DNA of 64,000 nucleotides, from contig CAMYPM010000001.1 in assembly GCA_947290775.1 (NCBI GenBank), positions 62,001 to 126,000 of the forward strand. The letters run 5' to 3'. This document shows positions 27,876 to 37,099 of the stretch, in pieces. The notes under the pieces are model-generated. The model was not told the origin of the DNA and made no database searches. It saw only the letters and a program-made list of their open reading frames with translations. Source of the DNA: an uncultured Bacteroidales bacterium (GTDB taxonomy: Bacteria > Bacteroidota > Bacteroidia > Bacteroidales > Porphyromonadaceae). Each line of letters starts with the position of its first letter. Position 1 is the stretch's first letter. Both the position numbers and the translations under genes were made by a program.

Positions 27876-28883
27876 TTATTGGATATAGCGCACTTCCGGA
27901 TGTAGGGTAATGGCGAATTTCTTCTTTACGGTATCCACTACGAACTGCGCAAAGTCGGCAATTTCCCGACCATTTGCCTGCTCATAGTTGACTATTACAA
28001 GAGGCTGTTTGGGCCATGTACCGACCGCCCCATGCCTAATCCCCTTCAATCCGCTTTGATCAATCAGCCAAGCCGCAGAGAGCTTCACGCCATCCTTAGC
28101 CGGGTAATGAGGCATTTCGGGATACGCTTTCAGCATTGTCTCCGCTAAAGCTGCCTCTACTACCGGATTCATAAAAAAGCTCCCGGCGTTGGGGTATTCA
28201 TGATGATCGGGCAACTTGGCACTTCGGATGGACCTTACTGCCTGACGCACCTCAAGAGGTGTTGGATTATTCCCTTCAAATGTTTGCTTCAACGCTGCAT
28301 AGCTTAGGTTGAGCTGGGGCTCACGGCTTAAGCGATACGTCACATGGGTCACTACATGAGAAGCCATCTCCGGCTGTTTGAAAAGACTCTTGCGGTAGGC
28401 AAAGGCACACTCCTCATGCGTAAAAGTATGCTTTTTGCCATTGTGCAAATCCACAGTCTCCACAGCACTTATGATTTGCGATACTTCAGCACCATAGGCA
28501 CCTATATTTTGCACGGCAGAAGCGCCTACCGTGCCGGGGATCGCGGAGAGATTCTCTACACCGTAGAACCCTCTTTGCAGCATATCTGCCACGAAGTCAT
28601 CCCACACGATGCCACTACCGGCTCGTACATATTGAAAAGCGCCCTCTCTCTCGCCCTCTTCAATAGAAGAGATCTGCGAAGAAAGGACCGCCCCATGGTA
28701 GTCGTCTATAAAAAGCAAGTTAGTTCCCTCTCCAATGACTACAAAGGAGAGGGAAGCAAAAAATTCGTCTTTTGAGAGGCTTAGGAGATCCTCTTCACTA
28801 TCAAACGCTATCCACCAATCTGTATTTGCTTCTACACCGAAGCTGTTATGCTCTTTTAGTGAATAGTGCGACTGTATATTCAT
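27876..28883 (-). CDS. murB: UDP-N-acetylenolpyruvoylglucosamine reductase
   Basis: A 335-residue FAD enzyme of peptidoglycan precursor synthesis that reduces enolpyruvyl-UDP-GlcNAc to UDP-MurNAc. It shows HNSFGVEANTDWWI at the start, VIGEGTNLLF, the FAD-contact GVENLSAIPGTVGASAVQNIGAYG, and NAGSFFMNPVV with the catalytic Ser. The C-terminus LHPEVRYI is typical of type I MurB. It overlaps the SPOR gene stop by one base (TAATG). Confidence 0.95.
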   Translation of the reverse strand: MNIQSHYSLKEHNSFGVEANTDWWIAFDSEEDLLSLSKDEFFASLSFVVIGEGTNLLFIDDYHGAVLSSQISSIEEGEREGAFQYVRAGSGIVWDDFVADMLQRGFYGVENLSAIPGTVGASAVQNIGAYGAEVSQIISAVETVDLHNGKKHTFTHEECAFAYRKSLFKQPEMASHVVTHVTYRLSREPQLNLSYAALKQTFEGNNPTPLEVRQAVRSIRSAKLPDHHEYPNAGSFFMNPVVEAALAETMLKAYPEMPHYPAKDGVKLSAAWLIDQSGLKGIRHGAVGTWPKQPLVIVNYEQANGREIADFAQFVVDTVKKKFAITLHPEVRYIQ

Positions 28884-29359
28884 TAACGATCAAGCTCTAA
28901 GAGCCATGCGTCGGGATAACGCTCTCTCAAAGCATCACGGCTGGTAACCGCCTGATCGCGAGTGGGGAAGCTGGAAGCAATTACGCGCAGCATACCCATT
29001 TCATTTTCTACTAATAAGGCTTTGTATCCAAGTGCCTCTACTTCAGCCTTACGTCCGCGTGCATTAGTTGGGTTACTAAAGCTACCCACTACCACGCTAA
29101 AGCGTTGCAATCTTGATTGATCTTCCCCATCCATCACGGTAAAGCGTTCCTTACGAACGGTTACATCGCTCTGTGCGGGTTTAGATACGATCACATCCTC
29201 TTCCTCTACTTGTGGGGCAGTTGTACTTTGATTGTTTTGAGCAATCTCACGTTGCTTAGCCTGCTCATAAACCTGCCTATAGGCACTTTGCTTGGGTTTA
29301 CAACCTACAAAACTCAATGCAATGAACAGAGTTGATAATAGAATTACTGATTTTCTCAT
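28883..29359 (-). CDS. SPOR-domain lipoprotein
   Basis: A 158-residue protein with signal peptide and lipobox (MRKSVILLSTLFIALSFVGC, Cys 20), a low-complexity linker and a C-terminal SPOR domain (about 80-155, RFSVVVGSFSNPTNARGRKAE). SPOR domains bind denuded glycan strands at division sites. The operon with murB fits a cell-wall role. First gene of the operon; the minus strand has TATCTTTG at 29483-29490 as a possible -7 box. Confidence 0.87.
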   Translation of the reverse strand: MRKSVILLSTLFIALSFVGCKPKQSAYRQVYEQAKQREIAQNNQSTTAPQVEEEDVIVSKPAQSDVTVRKERFTVMDGEDQSRLQRFSVVVGSFSNPTNARGRKAEVEALGYKALLVENEMGMLRVIASSFPTRDQAVTSRDALRERYPDAWLLELDR

Positions 29360-29620
29360 TGTCTCTATAAATTAATTGCCTGCAATTATTCTTTTTCCAA
29401 CTTTACTTTATTACGCCCACTTGGCGTCGCTGTAGATATATGGCTTACGACCCATAAGCGACTTAACCATACACCTCCAATGCAAAGATAATCTACTTTT
29501 CTCAAATCGTGCTATACAGACGTTACTTATTGCCCCAAATCGTGCCTGTTTTTGATCCTAAGAGAGCGTGTTCACTACATATTATGAGCTGAATTGCACG
29601 CAAATACCTACTAAATGCCA

Positions 29621-29651
29621 TTGTAACGCTTATGAAGTCGAGGTACCTTTG
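29621..29651 (+). promoter_or_regulatory. Consensus promoter (-33 and -7) in an intergenic region
   Basis: TTG at 29621-29623, a 20-bp spacer, then TACCTTTG at 29644-29651. This is one of the two best matches to the Bacteroidota promoter in the window and it points rightward into a stretch with no convincing gene. Confidence 0.65.
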
Positions 29652-29657
29652 CAGTGC

Positions 29658-29845
29658 AACCAATAAGAGATAGCGGTGATTGCTTCCCGATGGTTGCGAA
29701 TGAGTATAAAGCAGCGGCTTTTGCTTTTCAAAGCTTGGCAAGATTGCCCAAAGACTTTAATAGTGATATTTCTCTCTTACATAATAACAGTTTCCTTATT
29801 CAAGAAGAGGAGGTTGCCCGATCGGGTGTCCTCCTCTTCGCCTTT
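29658..29845 (+). ncRNA. Candidate small RNA of about 190 nt
   Basis: The region begins just past a consensus promoter and ends in a strong hairpin: GAAGAGGAGG at 29804-29813 pairs with CCTCCTCTTC at 29830-29839, with CCCGATCGGG inside. Smaller stems are visible, for example GCAACC with GGTTGC (29656-29697), AAAGCA with TGCTTT near 29715 and TTGGCAA with TTGCCcAA near 29740. The T-run after the last hairpin is weak. The frame at 29654-29944 on the plus strand has no RBS or family features and is probably not coding. I do not recognise an RNA family. The 663-bp gap 29360-30022 holds nothing else I can support. Confidence 0.45.
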
Positions 29846-30022
29846 CCGTTGAAGCCTTCCTGTTACCCGACTGCCTTATTCTTAGGCAACTCTCCGCATG
29901 AGACCAACAAACGTCCCGATCTCCCTACTCGTTTATACGGATGAATTATCGGAACCCCTTAGACCATTTTCAAAAGTAAGAAAAAAGCACAGAAAATCGA
30001 GCAGGTGCATACACACAGCGCA

Positions 30023-30745
30023 CTACGCTCTATTTTGCAAGTCGAAAAGGATCGGGGGAATTTCAGCAAGAGAAGTAACTGAGATAGGTTGTGGGGTCAC
30101 GGTAGCCGGGAAGGGATCTTGATGAGGGTTATACCAAATCGTGGGCAACCCATAGGCAGCCGCTCCGGCTATATCTGCATGCCAGCTATCGCCTATCACC
30201 ATGGATTCATCCTTTTTACTATTTGTAGTGGTGAGCACGGTGTGGAAAAAGCGTTCATCGGGCTTATGGCATCCTATCTGTTCGCTAATGAAAGTAGCAT
30301 CAATATAGGGGGCTAATCCACTTTTTGTAAGCTTGGCGGATTGCACCTCGGTCCAGCCGTTGGTAATGATATAGAGTTTGAAGTGAGGCTTAAGGCACTG
30401 AAGCATTTCGATAGCCCCTTCTACAACTCCGGTTTCCTCCCGTACCAGATCCATAAACTCCTCATTCAGAGCGAGCATCTCTTCAGCGGTCACCTGCATT
30501 CCGGCTAAATGCAGTGGATAGGCTAAGCGGGCAATCGTAAGCGACTGCTTGGTAATCTGCCCTAATCGGTATTGATACCACAACTGGTCGCAGTGCGGCA
30601 TATACAGAGCAAAATAGGATTCAAAGGAGTGATAATGGACACCCCAATTGTGACGCTTATAAAGCAGGCTTAATGCCCGCTTATTATTGTGAAACGTATC
30701 CCAAAGCGTATCGTCAAGATCAATAAATAACTGCCGTAACTTCAT
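30023..30745 (-). CDS. YjjG-type HAD pyrimidine nucleotidase
   Basis: A 240-residue HAD hydrolase. Motif I is FIDLDDTLWDT at the very start, which favours ATG 30743-30745 over a start nine codons upstream. Motif II is in LYIITNGWTEVQ, motif III is the Lys of GCHKPDERFF and motif IV is VIGDSWHADIAGA. Family knowledge: 5'-nucleotidase acting on noncanonical pyrimidine nucleotides, a house-cleaning role. Single gene. Confidence 0.88.
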   Translation of the reverse strand: MKLRQLFIDLDDTLWDTFHNNKRALSLLYKRHNWGVHYHSFESYFALYMPHCDQLWYQYRLGQITKQSLTIARLAYPLHLAGMQVTAEEMLALNEEFMDLVREETGVVEGAIEMLQCLKPHFKLYIITNGWTEVQSAKLTKSGLAPYIDATFISEQIGCHKPDERFFHTVLTTTNSKKDESMVIGDSWHADIAGAAAYGLPTIWYNPHQDPFPATVTPQPISVTSLAEIPPILFDLQNRA

Positions 30746-30867
30746 AATGTGCAAACCACTATAATAAGACATTGGAAAAATAAGTATCCGAAAAGGGAGT
30801 CCTCCCTCTTCAAGATGCTTTAACGGAATGCCTTAATTACCGTTTACAAAGGTAACAAGCCAAAGGC

Positions 30868-30914
30868 TAAAAACACATACGGAGCGCCCCCAATTAGGAG
30901 GTCGCTCCGTATAT
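30868..30914 (-). terminator. Terminator of the coiled-coil lipoprotein gene
   Basis: ATACGGAGCG at 30877-30886 pairs with CGCTCCGTAT at 30903-30912. The minus strand continues GTGTTTTTAG. It lies about 30 bp past the stop at 30943. Confidence 0.8.
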
Positions 30915-30942
30915 ATAAAGTGTAACTAATGTATTACTGCAT

Positions 30943-31809
30943 TTAATAAACGCGTACTACGAGTGTCTTTGATAGACTCCAGAAAGAAGTAGGATCAGAG
31001 ATCTCAAGCGTAAGATTCTTATCTGCACCTTCTACAAGGCGGTAGGAATCAGCAGGATGTGGTGTAAGTAGCTCAGCCTTCTTTGATAGCAAGGGTAGTG
31101 AGGTGAAAGAGCGACGATCTACTTGACGGTAATAGTCGCTCACATAATTGTCGGCAGCGAGCTTACCATTCTTTACGATCTTCATCTCTTTCAAGTCGTT
31201 CATTGTGCCTACGCAATAGCTAACTGTATTGGCAGCGGCTTCCTGACGAGAGAGCTCTTCGCCCTGCTTACGGGTTATTTGCTTTTGCGCTTCGATAGAC
31301 CCGCTCAGCTCAGTTACCATAGAATCGAGGATACCGATCTGGAGGTTCTTAGTCTTCAACTCTTCGGTCAGCTTGAGAATTTCCTGAGTCTTATCGCCCA
31401 ATTGCTTTTCAAGCGAAGCAATTGTCTTGGTCAAGACAGCATTCTGAGCACCGCTTTTTTTGAGTTTTTCATTCAAAGAATTCAGCTCCTCACGGTTGCT
31501 ACGCAGTCTTTCGTTGATCATGCGAATGTTATCTTCAATGCGCTCGCTACGGCTCATATTCACTTCACCGGTGAGCGGGTTAGGACTTATCATGCCCTCC
31601 ATGGCATTGATTTCCTGGAAGTTATCAATCACCCGACCAATGATCTCATCAAACTCATTCATCTGAGTTTGATAGACTGAATTGACAGCCACTATGGAGT
31701 CATAATCTTGCTTAAGCGTTTTGTACGCTCCTGAGTTCTTGCCGCAAGAGGCAAGCCCTAATGCTGCAAAGATCAGTGCAGCGGCAAAAGTAAGAAATCT
31801 CGTTTTCAT
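30943..31809 (-). CDS. Coiled-coil lipoprotein
   Basis: A 288-residue protein. The signal peptide ends in lipobox LASC (Cys about 22). Residues about 28-195 are a long coiled coil (for example NEKLKKSGAQNAVLTKTIASL), followed by a compact C-terminal domain starting SYCVGTMNDLKEMKIVKNGKL. The layout is like Bacteroidota lipoproteins sometimes named Cbp1-family adhesins, but I am not certain of that link. A good AAGGAG sequence lies 10 bp before the ATG, uncommon in this genome. Its coiled coil could span the periplasm or project from the outer membrane. Confidence 0.75.
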   Translation of the reverse strand: MKTRFLTFAAALIFAALGLASCGKNSGAYKTLKQDYDSIVAVNSVYQTQMNEFDEIIGRVIDNFQEINAMEGMISPNPLTGEVNMSRSERIEDNIRMINERLRSNREELNSLNEKLKKSGAQNAVLTKTIASLEKQLGDKTQEILKLTEELKTKNLQIGILDSMVTELSGSIEAQKQITRKQGEELSRQEAAANTVSYCVGTMNDLKEMKIVKNGKLAADNYVSDYYRQVDRRSFTSLPLLSKKAELLTPHPADSYRLVEGADKNLTLEISDPTSFWSLSKTLVVRVY

Positions 31810-31846
31810 TGTTCTTATCTCCTTGATTGTACTTTTGTGTGATTTA

Positions 31847-32572
31847 CTATTCTGTTTGTTGCTTTTTAAGTTCCTTTTTATGTATCTCAGCCATATGCTG
31901 TGTTCCCTCTACCAATAGGACAAATTCGCCCTTAGGCGGTGTGGATTCATAGTAAGCGGCCAGTTCCTCAAGAGTGCCTCTTTGCACTGTTTCGTATATT
32001 TTCGACAATTCTCGTACAGTAGCTGCTTGGCGTGTCTTACCGAAGTATTCTCCCAGGTCGTGAAGCGTGCGCACCACCCTAAAGGGAGATTCGTAAAAGA
32101 TCAGTGTACGCGGCTCTGAAGCGAGTGCCTCAAGCATGCTTTTTCGTCCCTTCTTAACGGGGAGAAAGCCCTCAAAGGCGAAGCGTTCTGTAGAAAGACC
32201 GCTCATTACCAAAGCCGGGACCAATGCGGTTGGACCGGGCAAGCATGAGATTTTTATATTCTGCTCTATGCAAGCCTTTACGAGATAGCTACCGGGATCA
32301 CTCACAAGCGGCGTGCCGGCATCCGAAATTAGTGCTACACGGAGTCCACCTGCAATGCGCTGTGCCATACCCTCTGCCTGCTTATATTCATTAAACTTAT
32401 GGTGACTTTCCATAGGCGTGTGAATATCGTAGTGCTTAAGTAGCACACCGGATGTACGCGTATCCTCGGCCAATATCAGATCGGCTTCTTTAAGCTCCTC
32501 TAAAGCTCTTAAAGTGATATCCTTTAAGTTTCCTATCGGAGTAGGTATTATCGTTAGCGTTCCCTCTGCCAC
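31847..32572 (-). CDS. rsmI: 16S rRNA (cytidine-1402-2'-O)-methyltransferase
   Basis: A 241-residue SAM enzyme of the tetrapyrrole methylase fold. The opening GTLTIIPTPIGNLKDITLRALE, the LAEDTRTSGVLLKHY motif, ISDAGTPLVSDPGSYLV and GPTALVPALVMSGL are all RsmI signatures. It methylates C1402 in the ribosomal P site. It lies 37 bp upstream (in transcription order) of the lipoprotein gene. Confidence 0.94.
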   Translation of the reverse strand: MAEGTLTIIPTPIGNLKDITLRALEELKEADLILAEDTRTSGVLLKHYDIHTPMESHHKFNEYKQAEGMAQRIAGGLRVALISDAGTPLVSDPGSYLVKACIEQNIKISCLPGPTALVPALVMSGLSTERFAFEGFLPVKKGRKSMLEALASEPRTLIFYESPFRVVRTLHDLGEYFGKTRQAATVRELSKIYETVQRGTLEELAAYYESTPPKGEFVLLVEGTQHMAEIHKKELKKQQTE

Positions 32573-32679
32573 AACTTCCTATATTATTCTCCGTCCGGCA
32601 ATACTTACGGAAAGTATCCCAAACTACTTACAAACTTACAAAAACTATTTCTTATGTAGCTATAAGCGTATTATTGTCG

Positions 32680-32697
32680 CAGGGCTGACGCATTATA
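32680..32697. repeat. Left terminal inverted repeat of the ISAs1-like unit
   Basis: CAGGGCTGACGCATTATA, perfect complement of the right end at 35057-35074. The adjacent target repeat is 32670-32679. Confidence 0.92.
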
Positions 32698-32856
32698 AAT
32701 GAAAAGCTTATTTTGGTGTTGAGGGAAGAATGAAGAGCCTAAAAAGGGAACTAAATATAGTCTCAAAAACTCTTTGATTTCCTCTCAAAAAGGCTTGTCT
32801 ATGTCATAAAAGTTTCGTGCCTTTATAGCCGGTAATCAACGCAATAAGTTATTTGC

Positions 32857-33762
32857 ATGAGCATATTCAATCAGCTTCTAATAGTTGAAGATCCACGCAT
32901 AAATCGATGCAAAAAGTTCCCCTTAGGGTACTTCCTCACAACTGTATTCACGGCTACTATCTCTGGCTGCTCCTCTTGGTATGAAATAGAAGACTACGCA
33001 GAAGAGTACAAAGATGATCCAGAGGCTCTATATGAGCGTATATCAGGAGAGTCGAGCTCTTGGGGAGTCCCCTCTCACGACACGCTCAATCGGGCCATCA
33101 GTCTTCTTGATCCCAAGCAGATAGAGCAAGTCTACAAAGCCTTTCTAGAGGAAAGCTTTGAGATAACAACTGGCAAGCACATCTGTCTAGATGGTAAGAC
33201 GATGAGAGGCGTTAAGAAGCTAGACTTCGATGCCGACAGCCATTGTGTCACAGCCTTTGACCCCAAGCAGCAAGCCTCATTGGCTCAGGTATATATCTCT
33301 ACTAAGTCTAACGAAATCAATGCTATCAGAGAGATTCTCAAGGCTCTAGATCTACGAGACTCCGTCATCACCATTGACGCTATCGGCACTCAGATCGAGA
33401 TCGCAAAGGCTGTGGTTGAAAAAGAGGGCGACTACATACTCCAAATTAAAGACAACCAGAAGCTAACGAAGGAAGAGGTGCAAAGTTTCTTTTGTCCCCT
33501 CTACGATGCTCACATAGTGCATCAAGAACAGAAAGACTTTGGTCATGGGCGAATAGAAACACGTACGATGAGTAGCATCGTAGATCCTTTATCTCTAGAT
33601 CCAGACTCGACTTTAGACAAATGGGACGGGCTCAAAAGTATCCATATGATGACAAGAGTACGGACGGACAAGAAGACGGATAAGTCCACCAGCGAGACCT
33701 CCTTCTATATCTCTAGCCTGACAGACGGACCAGAAGATTTCAAGTTGATCCGATCGCATTAG
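32857..33762 (+). pseudogene. ISAs1-family transposase, C-terminally truncated
   Basis: The 301-residue frame starts MSIFNQLLIVEDPRINRCKKF and contains the ISAs1/H-repeat landmarks PSHDTLNRAI, CLDGKTMRGVKK (first catalytic Asp) and ITIDAIGTQ (second Asp). It stops right after FKLIRSH. Complete members continue RSHW.IEN.LHW for about 70 more residues, including the third acidic catalytic residue. The missing part is not found elsewhere in the element. A TGTCGCT/AGCGACA inverted repeat (33777-33806) follows the break. The protein is almost certainly inactive, so mobility would need a transposase in trans. Confidence 0.85.
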
Positions 33763-33956
33763 CATGTGGCACCGCCTGTCGCTGACTACCATTGCCCATA
33801 GCGACATATAGGGTTCTTGGTTAATTCCGAAGAGCCCGACTTTAATCTTTACAGAAGGAAGTGCGAATGCTTTTGGACAGAAACTCCTTTCCTGCTAAGC
33901 GGGTTTTGCAAAGCTCCCTCGTAAGACTCCCATTCGCTTGGGAAGGTGCGCTACGC

Positions 33957-34892
33957 TTATCTTAGGCGATTGATGATTTCGTCCTGAGCCTTACGTCCCT
34001 CTGGAAAGAAGCGGAAGAGCGGATAGCAGTGGCACAGTCCCTCACCGATATGTATCTCATAGGGGACCCCATACTGGACGAATGCACGCTTATAGTAGGG
34101 AGCGCAAGCGTAGAGACACTCGTGCGACCCATAGTAGAGGTAAGTCTTGGGAAAGTGCGAGAAGTCGCCTACGCAACTGTTGATCATATAGTCAGGCAGT
34201 CGCTTGTGTCGGTTCATTATCGAGGCTACGGTGCCGAAGTAATGGTAGTCGACGATTATGTCTTGCGCCGAGAGAGTCTTCAAAGAGGCGATGAAGTCTG
34301 CATCTTCGTCTGCTATGTCTTCATGTCCCTCACAAAGCGAGAGGGGAATGCCTCCGGGAGAGACCGCTATGATTTGTCTGGGGCTAGGTAGCTGCTGGTG
34401 CTGCTCATTATTGTATTGTCCTATCCCGATAGCGAGACAAGCTCCTGAGGAGAAGCCTAAGATCGATATTTGCTCAGGAGCGTACTGCTCGAGCATAAGC
34501 CGATAGAGCTGATGCGTCTTCTCAAAGGTCACCTCGAGTGTTTGCTCCACAATAAGGGGGTAAAGGAAAAACCACACATCGCTCCCCGTCTGATCGACAA
34601 TCCTCTTGGCTATCTTGAAGTCTCTCGCATCTGGTGGTGTGACATATCCTCCGCCATAAAGTAGCAGGACAGCTTTTGCAGCGGGCTTAGGAGTCGCCTG
34701 TAGCTTGACACACTTAAAGCCATCGACCTCCTCTATGGAGCAGTGATAGCCCTTGAATTGATCTAGTCGAAGTCTGAACTTATTCGACTGCTTAGTCGCA
34801 AAGGCGAGGATCTCTGCCTCTGACTTTCTAAAGAGCTTCTTGATGTTTAGGAGTCTCACTATCGAGGCTGCCACTCTGTAGGTAATACTCAT
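33957..34892 (-). CDS. Alpha/beta hydrolase (HSL-like esterase) carried as a passenger
   Basis: A 311-residue alpha/beta-hydrolase of the hormone-sensitive lipase type. The oxyanion-hole motif is YGGGYVTPPDA (HGGG equivalent), the nucleophile elbow is GFSSG (Ser near 150), and the catalytic His is likely in GLCHCYPLF near the end. No signal peptide is evident. It probably hydrolyses a carboxylic ester; substrate unknown. It is transcribed against the transposase from a possible -7 box TATCTTTG (minus, 34947-34954) that lies inside the element, so it carries its own promoter wherever the unit lands. Confidence 0.82.
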   Translation of the reverse strand: MSITYRVAASIVRLLNIKKLFRKSEAEILAFATKQSNKFRLRLDQFKGYHCSIEEVDGFKCVKLQATPKPAAKAVLLLYGGGYVTPPDARDFKIAKRIVDQTGSDVWFFLYPLIVEQTLEVTFEKTHQLYRLMLEQYAPEQISILGFSSGACLAIGIGQYNNEQHQQLPSPRQIIAVSPGGIPLSLCEGHEDIADEDADFIASLKTLSAQDIIVDYHYFGTVASIMNRHKRLPDYMINSCVGDFSHFPKTYLYYGSHECLYACAPYYKRAFVQYGVPYEIHIGEGLCHCYPLFRFFPEGRKAQDEIINRLR

Positions 34893-35056
34893 AGCTGTAT
34901 GGTCTTTTGTTTGAGTCTATGGATGGGCTTAGATGCCCTGTGGAGACAAAGATAATGCTTCATCTAATATGCAGTGTTAGTGATAGATACCTACTATGCG
35001 GTAGCAGGTGCCCGATCTGCTCTTTATGAGACTGTTGACTTTTGCAATCGTCTATA

Positions 35057-35074
35057 TATAATGCGTCAGCCCTG
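35057..35074. repeat. Right terminal inverted repeat of the ISAs1-like unit
   Basis: Complement of the left end over 18 bases without mismatch. The adjacent target repeat is 35075-35084. Confidence 0.92.
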
Positions 35075-35133
35075 ATTATTGGCGTTATTGAGACAGAATA
35101 GATTTCCTGCCATATAATTAGATGGAGAACCAC

Positions 35134-35181
35134 AAAAAGAGAGCCTCGGACCGCACTATACGTAATAGTGCGACCCAAGGC
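35134..35181 (-). terminator. Terminator of eno
   Basis: A long stem (GCCTCGGACCGCACTAT from 35143 with its partner ending at 35181, few mismatches) closes on ACGTA. On the minus strand it is followed by TCTCTTTTTG. It lies 26 bp after the eno stop. Confidence 0.88.
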
Positions 35182-35206
35182 GATATAAATTGAAAGTACT
35201 GTTTAG

Positions 35207-36499
<1,293 letters not shown>

Positions 36500-36600
36500 C
36501 TAAATGTTTTCTGTTGACATTCTCTTTGCAAAGATAGTGATCTTTCTCTTCTCAATCATTCTATAGTACGAACTATCCTCAGCGGGTTAGAAAATATTGT

Positions 36601-36608
36601 TATATTTG
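36601..36608 (+). promoter_or_regulatory. -7 promoter element for the GlsB-like gene
   Basis: TATATTTG at 36601, 74 bp before the ATG at 36682. No -33 TTG at the expected place. Confidence 0.45.
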
Positions 36609-36681
36609 TGCTACAGGGGTGCCAAAAAGGTGAGAATTATAGGACCCCTAACGAAGTATCACAAATAGTAGTAAAAGGAAT

Positions 36682-36948
36682 ATGGGATTTTGGGAAGTTA
36701 TATCATGGATTGCTTTAGGCCTCGTTGCCGGAGGAATTGCTAAGTGGATCCGTCCCGGCAAACAGGGGGGCGGTTGGCTCACTACCTTGCTTTTAGGTAT
36801 TGTAGGCGCAGTAGTGGGAGGTTGGATCTTTAGCATATTTGGTGGTGCCTCGGCTACGGGCTTCAATTTCCGCAGCCTGATAGTAGCCGTAGTGGGTGCA
36901 TTGGTAGTACTCTGGATTTGGGGGCTTGTCACCAAAAAGAAATCATAA
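36682..36948 (+). CDS. GlsB/YeaQ/YmgE-family small membrane protein
   Basis: An 88-residue protein with three hydrophobic helices. Start MGFWEVISWIALGLVAGGIAKWIRPGKQGG, then LLLGIVGAVVGGWIFSIFGG and a last helix ending in a Lys-rich tail (VTKKKS). The glycine-zipper arrangement and the GK.GGGW..T.LLGI.GA segment identify the transglycosylase-associated/GlsB stress family. Function is poorly known; general stress induction in other bacteria. Single gene with its own terminator. Confidence 0.9.
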   Translation: MGFWEVISWIALGLVAGGIAKWIRPGKQGGGWLTTLLLGIVGAVVGGWIFSIFGGASATGFNFRSLIVAVVGALVVLWIWGLVTKKKS

Positions 36949-36995
36949 GCGCTAATCAAAAAAAGAGATTCATAATAATAAAGTGTTTTTTAATG

Positions 36996-37039
36996 GAATC
37001 GGGGAGTTGCACTCTATAGTGTGGCTCCCCGATTCTTTT
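36996..37039 (+). terminator. Terminator of the GlsB-like gene
   Basis: GAATCGGGGAG at 36996-37006 pairs with CTCCCCGATTC at 37025-37035, followed by TTTT. Confidence 0.85.
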
Positions 37040-37099
37040 GAAAGAAAAATATTTAATCATCCTCCCGAAGCATGAGCAAGGCGAGGACTCTATAGACAC

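Larger units (their letters stand above)
32680..35074. mobile_element. ISAs1-like unit of 2.4 kb with passenger esterase gene
   Basis: The unit is bounded by 18-bp perfect inverted repeats, CAGGGCTGACGCATTATA at 32680-32697 and its complement at 35057-35074. They are flanked by near-identical 10-bp direct repeats: ATTATTGTCG at 32670-32679 and ATTATTGGCG at 35075-35084, 9 of 10 matching. Inside are a 3'-truncated ISAs1-type transposase and an opposing alpha/beta-hydrolase gene. The duplicated target and intact ends show the whole 2.4-kb unit moved as one piece. It sits between rsmI and eno. Confidence 0.85.

Noticed and set aside
29690..29730. tmRNA-like tag (the bases could encode ANEYKAAAFA)
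   Set aside because: No tRNA-like acceptor ends or T-arm frame the segment, and the peptide lacks the usual hydrophobic tag end.
29654..29944. Plus-strand reading frame of 96 codons in the gap before the HAD gene
   Set aside because: It starts within the presumed transcript start, has no family features and runs through a strong palindrome; a noncoding transcript fits better.
36648..36959. Minus-strand frame opposite the GlsB-like gene
   Set aside because: It is a shadow of a well-supported small membrane protein gene with promoter and terminator.
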